From positions 31,152-95,151 of the forward strand of contig JANJXJ010000150.1 of assembly GCA_024709105.1 (NCBI GenBank): a stretch of DNA of 64,000 nt. The letters run 5' to 3'. Below are positions 35,990 through 45,464 of the stretch, one piece after another (position 1 is the stretch's first letter; every line of letters starts with the position of its first letter). The stretch is from Lentimicrobium sp. GTDB lineage: Bacteria; Bacteroidota; Bacteroidia; Bacteroidales; Lentimicrobiaceae. The notes under the pieces were generated by a model. That model was given only the letters and a program-made list of their open reading frames with translations, was not told the DNA's origin and did not search any database. The translations under genes were made by a program, and so were the position numbers.

Positions 35990-37258
35990 CTATTCTGGGT
36001 CGGTTTTTAACATTACTTCTTCTATTCGGTTGTCGGTTGCCCGGGTGATAACAAATAAAAAGTTGTTGACTCTGATTTCGTCATTAACAGCCGGAATTTC
36101 TTCGTGATGAGAAAGAATTAAACCTGCAAGTGTCTCATAATCATCCGATACAGGAAGATCAAATTTGTATTTTTGATTGAGATAATCAATCTCAAGCCTG
36201 GCCGAAAAAAGAAATTCATTGTCAGAAATGCGGGTTTCCGAAAAGTCTTCCACATCATATTCGTCATCAATTTCCCCAAATATCTCTTCTATAATATCTT
36301 CAATTGTTAACATTCCGGCAGTACCGCCAAACTCATCTACTACCAGTGCAACACTTTTGCGTTCGGTCATAAACATATTAAGAAGCTTGCTTGCCGGCAT
36401 TGTTTCGGGAACAATCATTACTGGTTTTGTGATTTGCGGAATGTTACCGGGTTTCTTAAAGAGGTCGTAGGAGTGCGAATATCCAATGATATTATCAATA
36501 GAGTCCTGATAAATCAGTATTTTCGAATGGCCGGATTCAACAAACAAACTGGTAAGGGTTTCTATACTTTCGCTTTTACTAAGTGCTACTATTTCATTTC
36601 TGGGAATCATACATTCCCTGAGTTTAATATTTCCCAGGTCGCGGGCATTTTGAAACATTTGAATTTCCTGATAATCATCACTATCCTCTATTTCGGTGGT
36701 GGCCGATTCATTCAGATAATGATCCAGATCAATTACTCCGAATGAATACTCCGGACGCGTAATCCGGGCCTTAAAAACATATCTCAGCAAAAACTCACTG
36801 ATGCCAATAAAAAGGAAAATTACCGGATAAAAAAGAATGTAAAAAAGGAAAAGAGGCAGTGCAAAAATATTCAGGATCTTGTTGGGATTAATTCTAAACA
36901 ATACTTTCGGTATAAATTCAGCTATAAAAAGAATGATCAGGGTAGAAATAATTGTTTGTGATAATAAAAGTAAAGCTCCTTCGCCGGATCCTTCAGGCAA
37001 AATGGATAGCAGGGGCTCCCTTAATAATACTGAGATATAGATACCATAAACAACCAATGCAATATTATTTCCCAATAACAATGCTGCAATAAAACGGCCA
37101 GGTTTTCGAAGAAATCCTGATAATAAACGGGCTGGCAACAAGTCCTTATTCTTATCAACTTCTATTCTGAGTTTGTTTGCCGTAACAAAAGCAATCTCCA
37201 TGCCCGAAAAAAAGGCCGAGAAAAGCAAAGCAATACAAATGGGGACTATTAATTCCAT
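35990..37258 (-). CDS. CNNM/CBS-domain transporter-associated protein (CorC/HlyC, GldE-like)
   Basis: The 422-residue protein has an N-terminal DUF21/CNNM membrane domain with about four helices (FSAFFSGMEIAFVTANKLRIE is the family opening), a CBS pair at about 205-330 (RECMIPRNEIVALSKSESIETL and LVVDEFGGTAGMLTIEDIIEEIFGEIDDEYD), and a C-terminal CorC_HlyC domain. Members are implicated in Mg2+/Co2+ handling; the Bacteroidota gliding protein GldE belongs to the same family. Whether this is GldE or a general paralogue cannot be decided from sequence reading. It has its own -7 box. Confidence 0.88.
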   Translation of the reverse strand: MELIVPICIALLFSAFFSGMEIAFVTANKLRIEVDKNKDLLPARLLSGFLRKPGRFIAALLLGNNIALVVYGIYISVLLREPLLSILPEGSGEGALLLLSQTIISTLIILFIAEFIPKVLFRINPNKILNIFALPLFLFYILFYPVIFLFIGISEFLLRYVFKARITRPEYSFGVIDLDHYLNESATTEIEDSDDYQEIQMFQNARDLGNIKLRECMIPRNEIVALSKSESIETLTSLFVESGHSKILIYQDSIDNIIGYSHSYDLFKKPGNIPQITKPVMIVPETMPASKLLNMFMTERKSVALVVDEFGGTAGMLTIEDIIEEIFGEIDDEYDVEDFSETRISDNEFLFSARLEIDYLNQKYKFDLPVSDDYETLAGLILSHHEEIPAVNDEIRVNNFLFVITRATDNRIEEVMLKTDPE

Positions 37259-37281
37259 AAAACAAACAGAGTGTTTACTGC

Positions 37282-37289
37282 AAAATTAC
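37282..37289 (-). promoter_or_regulatory. -7 box TAATTTTG upstream of the CNNM/CBS gene
   Basis: Minus-strand TAnnTTTG match 23 bases before the start codon; no clear -33 box. Confidence 0.45.
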
Positions 37290-37393
37290 AAAAACTTATT
37301 CACCTTTGATATCTGAAACCGCTATCGGTATTGTTTGGTATTTTCTTTGAATTCAGATAGTTTCAAACCTTTATAGAATAACCACCCGGGCAA

Positions 37394-37969
37394 TTATTCA
37401 TCTTCATTGATGTACATTTCACCGCGAGGATTCTTTATTGTCCAGCTGTAAAACTTTTCATCGGCTTCCATTCCTTCGCCATAAAGTATTCTTTCGGGAG
37501 TTGTAATGGTGACCATTTTTTCACTGTTTACTTTTTTGGTGTTCTGATTCCATACCAAATGCTCTGTGTTGAGCTTTTCATCTTTCAGATAATTAATAAT
37601 CACCACATTTCTGGAAGCCTCCATAGTGCGCTTTATTTCATTATTAACGCCATATTCAGCCGTAATCTGTGTACGGATTACATTGGGTCTGAGCGAATCA
37701 AAAAATACTACTTTAAAGCCTTCCGGAAATCTTATTACTGCCCCTCCCTGTTCTTCATATCTCTTCAATAATGGAGCAGTAAGTTCATATTTTATCCTGC
37801 CCGATTCTGACTCGGATATTCTCACATCTCTGGCATACATTACAGGAATGGTATCAGATTGAACAAGCCTTGCAATTTCTTCGGGAGTGTTGCTGCATGA
37901 AAAAAGTGTTGCTGCAGCAAAAACCGCAGCAACACTTTTTAATAATTTTGTCATGAAAGGGTTAATCAT
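37394..37969 (-). CDS. lptC: LptC-like lipopolysaccharide export lipoprotein
   Basis: Periplasmic bridge component for LPS transport, handing LPS from LptB2FG to LptA. The 191-residue product has a signal peptide ending in TLFSC (lipoprotein type) and the LptC/DUF1239 pattern: ESGRIKYELTAPLLKRYEE, FFDSLRPNVIRTQITAEYGVNNEIKRTMEASRNVVIIN, LNTEHLVWNQNTKKVNSEKMVTITTPERILYGEGMEAD. Two ATGs are possible (37969 and 37954), both before the signal peptide. It lies 9 bases after the TPR gene, so it is in the same operon. Lipidated LptC is usual in this phylum. Confidence 0.88.
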   Translation of the reverse strand: MINPFMTKLLKSVAAVFAAATLFSCSNTPEEIARLVQSDTIPVMYARDVRISESESGRIKYELTAPLLKRYEEQGGAVIRFPEGFKVVFFDSLRPNVIRTQITAEYGVNNEIKRTMEASRNVVIINYLKDEKLNTEHLVWNQNTKKVNSEKMVTITTPERILYGEGMEADEKFYSWTIKNPRGEMYINEDE

Positions 37970-37978
37970 ACAAGGGTG

Positions 37979-39331
37979 TTATTTAACAGCCCTAATGGTT
38001 GTAGTTTCGTTAATCCAGCAACCAACAGTGTAAGAACTGCCCTCCTGCATATCGCGGAAGAATAGATCGCTGCCTGCAGGAAAGTGTTTTGAAAACTGAG
38101 CAATTTTGGCATTTGCTTCAGATTCAATTGATGGGTCAACACTTCTGGCTCTGACATACTTATCAACTGCAGCCCAGAAAACTGATTTTCCACCTAAATC
38201 ATCTTCAGTACACATTGAAGAACTATTGGCATATAAATCACCAATAAGCATAAGGGCTTTCCCATTGGCCGGATCAAGTTGCAGTATCTTTTGAGCATTT
38301 GACCTTGCCTGGCTGTAACTGCGCTGATTAAAGTTTATGTTTGCAAGCAGGAACAGTGCTTTGATTTTATCACCAGTTTCTTCATAAAGTTCGGCAGCCT
38401 GAGCCATATATTCAGCAGCTTTTGTAAGGTTGTTACGCTCAAGGTTCAGAGTTCCCATAAGATATGCTGACTGTGCGCCGGGTTCAATTCTGTGCAGGTT
38501 CTCGGTAGCTTTAAAGAAAAGATCCTCTTTAACACAACCCTTTCGCTCAAGAATGTTCGTAATTTTCTTCAACAGTTCAACATCTTCGGGTTTTTCAGAA
38601 AATTTCTTATCATAAATGCTTATCAGATCCGGACAAGTTGCAAAGGGTTCAAAGGTTGATTCAATATTGGCCTTTGTATTTTCCCAGCTGGCTACTTTTT
38701 TGGGGTCTGCTGCAAACTGCTTTAAGTTGTAATCAATTATTTCGCTTAATTGATCATATCCATCAACAATGGAGGATTTCTCCAGCTTCTTGATCTCAAC
38801 CATTGAAATGATTGACCTGAAATAATAAACCAGCACAGCGCCTTCTGATTTGTTGCCAGAAAGATCTACCGATTTTTTGAAGATGTGGTACAATTGCTCG
38901 GTTTTATCAGGTTTATAGGTATACAGATCTATACCTTTGCGTCCCAGCACGTAGCCTTCGCGGTTAAAATACCTGATGCGCTGATCGTAAACCATCATAA
39001 GTGTATCAATATACTTGTCGCGCAGTGCCGCGTCCTTGGTTTCATCAATTCTGGCTGACACCATCTTTGCTCCATCAATGTAAGTATTTTGCGAAGCAAT
39101 GGGGCAATTGTTAAAAACCCATCTCCAGTGAGGATAAGCATCTTTAAAGTTTTTTTGCTTATAGAACTCACGGTATAACGAAAGATGCATTACACAATTT
39201 ACAGAATCAGCTCCATATTTTGGACCTGCAGCAGGAGAGGCAGCATCATCGTCAGATTGTGCCATTACAGCTACTGATGACAGCATGCTGACCATCAGCA
39301 GAAAAATAATTGTTTTAATACCCGTTTTCAT
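37979..39331 (-). CDS. Exported tetratricopeptide-repeat protein
   Basis: 450 residues with a Sec signal peptide ending in VMAQ (near residue 25), several TPR-like helical repeats between about 250 and 410 (AQSAYLMGTLNLERNNLTKAAEYMAQAAELYEETGD, IKALFLLANINFNQRSYSQARSNAQKILQLDP, GKALMLIGDLYANSSS), and a C-terminus with two Cys that could pair. TPR arrays usually bind partner proteins. It sits between a beta-barrel protein gene and lptC in a conserved Bacteroidota order, suggesting a role in outer-membrane assembly or LPS export; this is inference from position only. Confidence 0.8.
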   Translation of the reverse strand: MKTGIKTIIFLLMVSMLSSVAVMAQSDDDAASPAAGPKYGADSVNCVMHLSLYREFYKQKNFKDAYPHWRWVFNNCPIASQNTYIDGAKMVSARIDETKDAALRDKYIDTLMMVYDQRIRYFNREGYVLGRKGIDLYTYKPDKTEQLYHIFKKSVDLSGNKSEGAVLVYYFRSIISMVEIKKLEKSSIVDGYDQLSEIIDYNLKQFAADPKKVASWENTKANIESTFEPFATCPDLISIYDKKFSEKPEDVELLKKITNILERKGCVKEDLFFKATENLHRIEPGAQSAYLMGTLNLERNNLTKAAEYMAQAAELYEETGDKIKALFLLANINFNQRSYSQARSNAQKILQLDPANGKALMLIGDLYANSSSMCTEDDLGGKSVFWAAVDKYVRARSVDPSIESEANAKIAQFSKHFPAGSDLFFRDMQEGSSYTVGCWINETTTIRAVK

Positions 39332-39352
39332 GACTTTCAGTTTTTGTTGTTG

Positions 39353-40636
39353 TTAATCGTACTTTCTTATTATAAACCACCTTTCAAAAATGGAGAGTCC
39401 CAGAGTAAATCTGAAGAAGTTTTCTTTGATCAGGTTATTGCTGGTAGTTCCTCTTGTTCCAACTTCAGCAGCGAGGTTTACAGTTGACCTGGTACGAGGT
39501 ATCGGTAATCCAAGTCCAAAACTTATGCCAAACTCATCAATCTGCTGCCCTCTCAGTTCAAGAAAACTGTTTGAGTACCTGAATCCAGCCCTGTAGGTTA
39601 TGCGCTGAAAATAGCCTGAAACCGTTGACATTGAAGGCGTATACTGACCTCCAACCGAAACCCGCATTGTATTTTTTAATGAATCAGTACTTCCAAAATA
39701 AGAGTACTTTTCCCACATCGTCCACTGGTAATCTGCACCAACCAACCACTTGTCGGTTTTTCCGAAAGTAAAACCTCCTCCTATGTTGGTTGGTAAAAAA
39801 ATGTTTCCTTTTACGGATGGTTCATTCACAATGGTATCAAAAACATTGTCAACACCGGTACTTGAAATGAAATACCTGTAACCCAGCCTATCTTCACTTG
39901 CACTTATATTGGAACCATTGCTAAACACCAGTCCAATACCCAGATTGTATCCTTTTTTGCCTTGCCTTTTATAAAACAAGCCATAATTCAGATCAAAATC
40001 ATGAATTCGGGTTGAGGTGATCAATTTGTAATTCATGCGGTAAGCTGAATCAGGAAAGGTGTTTGCACTTGCCTTTTCGATGGTTCCGAACAGGTAGTTA
40101 AAATTAACCCCAATGCTGAAATTTTTGTTCAGTGCAAAGCTGTTGCCCCAATAACCCTGATTGATACCTCCGCTGCCTTCATAGCGGCGGGTTATACTTC
40201 CAATGTTTTCTTCAACCTGGGTATCCAGAACTTTATAGCCGGTACCACTGTATGGCAGTAATCCAAAACTGCTTCTCCACCAGCGGGTTACAGGAAATCC
40301 AAATTTTAAGTAAGCCAGAGAAGCAAAATTTGCTGTTTCGCTCAATGAAGTTGTGGATAGTTTCGTTTGACTGGCATAGGCGCCGACATCAAACACAAAG
40401 GAAAGTGTATCAAAAGATGTGTAAGTTGCCGGATTGGCCGGATTAACAAAATACGGAGAACTCAGGCCATAGGAAATACCTCCCATTGCCATGTTCATAA
40501 CATTGTTTTCTCTGCTTAATTCGCCAATCCCAAATCTTGAGTAGGGCGAACTGATCCGGGTCTGTGCGGATACCTGAGTAAAGCATAGGAGCAAAACCAG
40601 TGCCTGCAGGGTCTTAAGTGTACGGTTACTTTTCAA
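39353..40636 (-). CDS. Predicted outer-membrane beta-barrel protein
   Basis: 427 residues with a signal peptide ending in VSAQ (near residue 25), followed by SSPYSRFGIGELSRENNVMNMAMGGISYGLSSPYFVNPANPATY, a start shared by FadL/PorV-like Bacteroidota barrels. The rest alternates hydrophobic and polar residues in beta-strand fashion. It ends in a basic RKYD rather than an aromatic residue. The start overlaps the coaX stop by 11 bases, so translation is probably coupled. The substrate is unknown. Confidence 0.8.
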   Translation of the reverse strand: MKSNRTLKTLQALVLLLCFTQVSAQTRISSPYSRFGIGELSRENNVMNMAMGGISYGLSSPYFVNPANPATYTSFDTLSFVFDVGAYASQTKLSTTSLSETANFASLAYLKFGFPVTRWWRSSFGLLPYSGTGYKVLDTQVEENIGSITRRYEGSGGINQGYWGNSFALNKNFSIGVNFNYLFGTIEKASANTFPDSAYRMNYKLITSTRIHDFDLNYGLFYKRQGKKGYNLGIGLVFSNGSNISASEDRLGYRYFISSTGVDNVFDTIVNEPSVKGNIFLPTNIGGGFTFGKTDKWLVGADYQWTMWEKYSYFGSTDSLKNTMRVSVGGQYTPSMSTVSGYFQRITYRAGFRYSNSFLELRGQQIDEFGISFGLGLPIPRTRSTVNLAAEVGTRGTTSNNLIKENFFRFTLGLSIFERWFIIRKYD

Positions 40637-41378
40637 AGTTGTAGTCTAGTATTAGGTTTAATCCGTAAAGGACCAGATTTGGGACTGCAAAGATGTTATT
40701 TTTCATCTTTTTTTCAAAATAAAACATATCCCCACCTGTAATCAAAGTTACCAAATCAGGATATAATTGCCTGTATTTTTGAATCATACCTTCAATTTCG
40801 GCGCAGGTTCCGTTAATAACACCGCTCAAAATTGATTCCTGCGTTGTGCGGCCTGTTAAAAATTGAGGCAAATCTGCTTCAATTAACGGCAAACGGCCGG
40901 TAAAAGTATGCAAAGCCTTGAATCGCAATGAAATTCCTGCGGTTATACTTCCTCCCTTGTATTCATTTTTATGATTGATAAAATCGAAGGTTATTGCAGT
41001 ACCGGCATCTATAACCAAAACATCATTTGCAGGGTACAGTTCGGAAGCTGCAACAACAGCAGCCAGCCTGTCGGCACCTAAGGTTTCGGGGGTAAGGTAA
41101 TGGTTTGTAACCGGCACTGGAGTCTTGCTGCTGAACTCAATAAAATCAATAGTTGGAAACAAATTCCTGTATTGCGCTGTATCAGCCGAAACTGAACTGA
41201 TGATACCAGCATCAAAATTACTCCTGGTAATTGCCAATTCAGATAATAGTTCAGGAGTGGGACTATTTACGATTTCGAGCAGTTCCAGTTCATTGCCTGA
41301 ATAAGCAGCAACCTTTGCCCTGGTATTACCAAGGTCAATGATAATTTTTCTCCTATTTCCGGTAAACGGTTGCGACAT
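40626..41378 (-). CDS. coaX: Type III pantothenate kinase
   Basis: First committed step of coenzyme A synthesis, phosphorylation of pantothenate. The 250-residue protein has the ASKHA-fold motifs of CoaX: IIIDLGNTRAKVAAY (phosphate 1 loop), the TPETLGADRLAAVVAA pantothenate region, VIDAGTAITFDFIN (phosphate 2), and GGSITAGISLRFKALHTFTGRLPL. Start MSQPFTGNRRKII is normal. It leads the envelope-gene operon: coaX, barrel protein, TPR protein, lptC. Confidence 0.94.
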   Translation of the reverse strand: MSQPFTGNRRKIIIDLGNTRAKVAAYSGNELELLEIVNSPTPELLSELAITRSNFDAGIISSVSADTAQYRNLFPTIDFIEFSSKTPVPVTNHYLTPETLGADRLAAVVAASELYPANDVLVIDAGTAITFDFINHKNEYKGGSITAGISLRFKALHTFTGRLPLIEADLPQFLTGRTTQESILSGVINGTCAEIEGMIQKYRQLYPDLVTLITGGDMFYFEKKMKNNIFAVPNLVLYGLNLILDYNFEK

Positions 41379-41446
41379 AGGGCTTTGTGCCTGTATTTCA
41401 ATGCTTTCAGGACAATAATCCCAAATATAAAAACATTAAAGAGCAG

Positions 41447-41454
41447 CAAAAATA
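41447..41454 (-). promoter_or_regulatory. -7 box TATTTTTG upstream of coaX
   Basis: Minus-strand TAnnTTTG match 68 bases before coaX, divergent from the tRNA-Phe promoter. No standard -33 box. Confidence 0.45.
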
Positions 41455-41493
41455 CCTGATTTTCAGGCTCAGTACTGATTTTTTTTTAAAATA

Positions 41494-41526
41494 TTTGTTA
41501 AATTCATTTTTTCTTGTTTACCTTTG
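41494..41526 (+). promoter_or_regulatory. tRNA-Phe promoter (TTTG-N21-TACCTTTG)
   Basis: TTTG at 41494-41497 and TACCTTTG at 41519-41526, spaced 21 bases, a textbook Bacteroidota promoter. The tRNA starts 15 bases after the -7 box. Confidence 0.8.
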
Positions 41527-41540
41527 CAGCCTCAAAACGG

Positions 41541-41613
<73 letters not shown>

Positions 41614-41616
41614 CCG

Positions 41617-41647
41617 AAAAACCGGTCTTTATGGCCGGTTTTTTTAT
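41617..41647 (+). terminator. Terminator of tRNA-Phe
   Basis: AAAAACCGG pairs with CCGGTTTTT around a nine-base loop, extended by a T run, starting 4 bases after the tRNA. Confidence 0.9.
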
Positions 41648-41676
41648 TTATTTCAATTCCTGATTTTATAAAACAC

Positions 41677-41707
41677 AAACAGCCGGGAAAATCAAACCCG
41701 GCTGTTT
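41677..41707 (-). terminator. Terminator after atpC
   Basis: Perfect 11-bp stem AAACAGCCGGG with CCCGGCTGTTT and a nine-base loop. On the minus strand it is followed by TTTGTGTTTT; on the plus strand by TTTG, so it may work both ways. Confidence 0.85.
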
Positions 41708-41727
41708 TTGTATTTTATGAGCAGTTT

Positions 41728-41964
41728 TTATCCTGCCAATATCAGAATGTGATTGTTTTCAACTTTGAGGGTTCCTCCTTCTATCTCGATAAATCTGGTT
41801 TGTTTATCATTGCCGACAAGCTTAACCTTTCCCTTTCTAAGAATGGCAATCATTGGGGCGTGATTCTTGAGTATTTCAAAAGAACCCGATTTCCCGGGCA
41901 GTTGTACCAGGCTTACATCACCTTTAAAAACTGTTGTTTCCGGGGTTATTATTTCAAGTGTCAT
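41728..41964 (-). CDS. atpC: F1-ATPase epsilon subunit, short form
   Basis: Central-stalk subunit of ATP synthase. The 78 residues cover only the N-terminal beta-sandwich (MTLEIITPETTVFKGDVSLVQLPGKSGSFEILKNHAPMIAIL); the C-terminal helical hairpin that gives E. coli epsilon its inhibitory action (139 residues in total) is missing. Short epsilon is usual in Bacteroidota. It follows atpD by 17 bases. Confidence 0.94.
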   Translation of the reverse strand: MTLEIITPETTVFKGDVSLVQLPGKSGSFEILKNHAPMIAILRKGKVKLVGNDKQTRFIEIEGGTLKVENNHILILAG

Positions 41965-41981
41965 GCCGTTGTTTGTTCGGT

Positions 41982-43493
<1,512 letters not shown>

Positions 43494-43517
43494 TTAATGA
43501 AGTGTTTAGAATTTGGG

Positions 43518-43547
43518 CAAATTTAACAAACAATCCTTTGAAACAAA
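43518..43547 (-). promoter_or_regulatory. atpD promoter (TTTG-N18-TAAATTTG)
   Basis: Minus-strand -7 box TAAATTTG at 43518-43525 and TTTG at 43544-43547, spaced 18 bases. It predicts a leader of about 20-25 bases for atpD. Confidence 0.6.
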
Positions 43548-43592
43548 TGTTCAGCGTCTTTTTTGTAAGATTTAATGAAATCGAACTGAAAA

Positions 43593-43644
43593 CCTGGCAA
43601 GACTGTAAGCAGTCCCAGGCTAAGAATCTTTTCACATAGCCTGG
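43593..43644. repeat. Two mutually exclusive hairpins upstream of atpD
   Basis: CCAGG at 43615-43619 can pair with CCTGG at 43593-43597 (inside which ACTG 43602-43605 pairs with CAGT 43610-43613) or, extended as CCAGGCT, with AGCCTGG at 43638-43644. Both forms cannot exist together. Strand and role are unknown. Confidence 0.5.
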
Positions 43645-43778
43645 CAAAATATTATAAGAACAGAGCAAAATCAACCCTTTCGCTAAAACGATTGATATCT
43701 TTGGTTTCAGTTTTATAATAGCTGATCTTTAAATCAGATGCCAGATTGTTGTTTTCCCCGATTTTCGATAAATATTGA

Positions 43779-43798
43779 AAATATTTCCGGAAATATTT
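43779..43798. promoter_or_regulatory. Perfect 20-bp palindrome overlapping a -33 box (candidate operator)
   Basis: Ten bases AAATATTTCC are followed directly by their exact reverse complement. The right end overlaps the TTTG of the promoter at 43796-43827, the position expected for a repressor or activator site. The AATATT core also occurs once just upstream (43771-43776). Confidence 0.6.
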
Positions 43799-43827
43799 GA
43801 TTATATTATTCATTTAAACTATATTTG
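43796..43827 (+). promoter_or_regulatory. Promoter of the redoxin/DUF3108/alpha-2-macroglobulin genes (TTTG-N20-TATATTTG)
   Basis: TTTG at 43796-43799 and TATATTTG at 43820-43827, spaced 20 bases. The leader to the first gene would be about 130 bases. Confidence 0.65.
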
Positions 43828-43965
43828 TACTTGTTTTTCAACGGTTTTTAATTACTATTCTAATCTTATAATTGTTTTTAACTCTTTTTAATAACTATTG
43901 CTTTGCTTAACTAATAGCAATGCATACAGACCATAGTATATTTAATACTTTTTAACTCAATCAAA

Positions 43966-44475
43966 ATGAAAAAACTAAACACAGCAATTCTGATTTTGAT
44001 GTTACTCGCGAAACCATCGTTTGAGCAGGAACCTCATAAGCAAATCCTTTTAAAGGGCCTGGATGGCAAAACCACTGACATCACCAAAAGTGAGCAAAGC
44101 GGGAATGAATTGATACTATTGGTTTTCTGGAAAACAGACCGGCCCGATTGCTGTTCAAATCTTGAATCGTTGCAATCGGCCTGGACAGGAAAACTCCGCA
44201 GCCAGGGAGTAAGAATGATCGCCATTTGCGAAGACTGCAAAGGAACTACAGCCCATGTTAAGCCTATTGTTATGGCAAAAGAATGGGAATTTGAAGTATA
44301 CATTGATGTTAACGGAGATTTTAAAAGACAGATGGGCGTAAACAAGCTGCCTTATACCATTCTTTTTGACAAACAATTCAATAAACTATGTGCAACCGAA
44401 GGATATTGCCCCGGAAACGAAGATGAGGTCTGTCGAAAAGTACTCTCATTTTTACGAAATGACGAACAGCCTTAA
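43966..44475 (+). CDS. Exported thioredoxin-fold (redoxin/TlpA-like) protein lacking CxxC
   Basis: 169 residues with an N-terminal hydrophobic signal-like segment (MKKLNTAILILMLLAKPSF) and a thioredoxin-like fold. It contains ILLVFWKTDRPDCCSNLESLQ where TlpA/ResA proteins have a WCxxC motif, then GVRMIAICEDC and a cis-Pro loop VNKLPYTILFD. The active-site pair is replaced by two adjacent cysteines (PDCCS), so ordinary CxxC disulfide chemistry is unlikely; the CEDC pair (near residues 87-90) might substitute. The protein may bind rather than oxidise or reduce a partner. First gene of a likely three-gene envelope operon. Confidence 0.78.
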   Translation: MKKLNTAILILMLLAKPSFEQEPHKQILLKGLDGKTTDITKSEQSGNELILLVFWKTDRPDCCSNLESLQSAWTGKLRSQGVRMIAICEDCKGTTAHVKPIVMAKEWEFEVYIDVNGDFKRQMGVNKLPYTILFDKQFNKLCATEGYCPGNEDEVCRKVLSFLRNDEQP

Positions 44476-44537
44476 GGGTAATGTTATCTCAGGTAATTTT
44501 GGAACGCTTTTTGAGTTTATCTGAGAAAACATTTGAG

Positions 44538-45380
44538 ATGTCCATTAAAAACGTCAAAATATTTCTGATTTCTGTCCTGTTGTTCTCTTTGCAGCAGCAG
44601 ACAGGAGCTCAGTCCTACCGAAAAATTGAAAATACAGCTTTTGAAAGAGGAGAGAAACTCACTTTCAGGGTATACTACCATTCTGCACTTACAGGCAAAG
44701 TAACCGCAGGAGAAGCTGGGCTTGAGGTAAAACCTGATGCAGTAACCAGAAACGGGCGTCCGGTTTACCATTTGGTGGGTACCGGCCAATCGAAAGGTGC
44801 TTTTAACCTTTTCTTTAAAGTTGATGACCGCTTCGAGTCTTTTGTTGATGCCGAAGGATTGTTTCCCTGGTATTTTATTCGCCGCACCAGAGAAGGAGGT
44901 TACAAAAAGGACGACGAAGTCACTTTCAGGCAAAATCAGGGAATAGCTGTTAGCAGAAATGCTGTAAAAAAAGTGCCCCAAAATACCCAGGATATACTTT
45001 CGGTGTTCTATTATGCCCGAACTTTGGATATAACCGGGGTAAATCCCGGGGAATCTTTTCCTCTCAGTTTCTTTCTGGATGATTCTGTATACGTTTCCAA
45101 AATTGTTTTTTTAGGCCGCGAAGAAGTAAAAACAAGTCTGGGTACAATCCGTTGCCTTAAATTCAAACCTATGGTAATTAAGGGCGATGTATTCAGCGAA
45201 CCTTACCCAATGCAACTGTATATCTCCGACGATGCGAACCGTTTGCCCATTCTTGCCCAATCGGCTGTTATTGTAGGTTCGGTAAAAATGGAGCTGATTT
45301 CTTTCAAGGGTCTGCGTAATCCTTTTTCATCAATAGTGCCTGCTGATTACAGGCAGATTGCCAATCCGAAGAAAAAATAA
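44538..45380 (+). CDS. Exported DUF3108 family protein
   Basis: 280 residues with a signal peptide ending in TGAQ (near residue 25) and a beta-rich domain matching DUF3108: FERGEKLTFRVYYHSALTGKVTAGEAGLEV, FNLFFKVDDRFESFVDAEGLFPWYFIRRTREGGYKKDDEVTF, QDILSVFYYARTLDI, and MQLYISDDANRLPILAQSAVIVGSVKMELISF. The molecular function of DUF3108 is not established; a periplasmic or outer-membrane lipid-binding role is sometimes suggested. ATG 44538 was chosen because it places the signal peptide at the N-terminus; an ATG at 44481 would add 19 residues. The alpha-2-macroglobulin gene starts 84 bases after its stop. Confidence 0.82.
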   Translation: MSIKNVKIFLISVLLFSLQQQTGAQSYRKIENTAFERGEKLTFRVYYHSALTGKVTAGEAGLEVKPDAVTRNGRPVYHLVGTGQSKGAFNLFFKVDDRFESFVDAEGLFPWYFIRRTREGGYKKDDEVTFRQNQGIAVSRNAVKKVPQNTQDILSVFYYARTLDITGVNPGESFPLSFFLDDSVYVSKIVFLGREEVKTSLGTIRCLKFKPMVIKGDVFSEPYPMQLYISDDANRLPILAQSAVIVGSVKMELISFKGLRNPFSSIVPADYRQIANPKKK

Positions 45381-45464
45381 TTTCACAACTGTGGAATTTA
45401 GCCTTAAATTGCATCATTATTCAAACGGCTGGCGAAAAACCGTCTGGCGAAAACACTTACCCGT

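Noticed and set aside
45425..45453. Direct repeat CTGGCGAAAA (two copies, 15 bases apart) with a small ACGG/CCGT hairpin
   Set aside because: Too short and weak for a terminator or operator; probably chance between the DUF3108 and alpha-2-macroglobulin genes.
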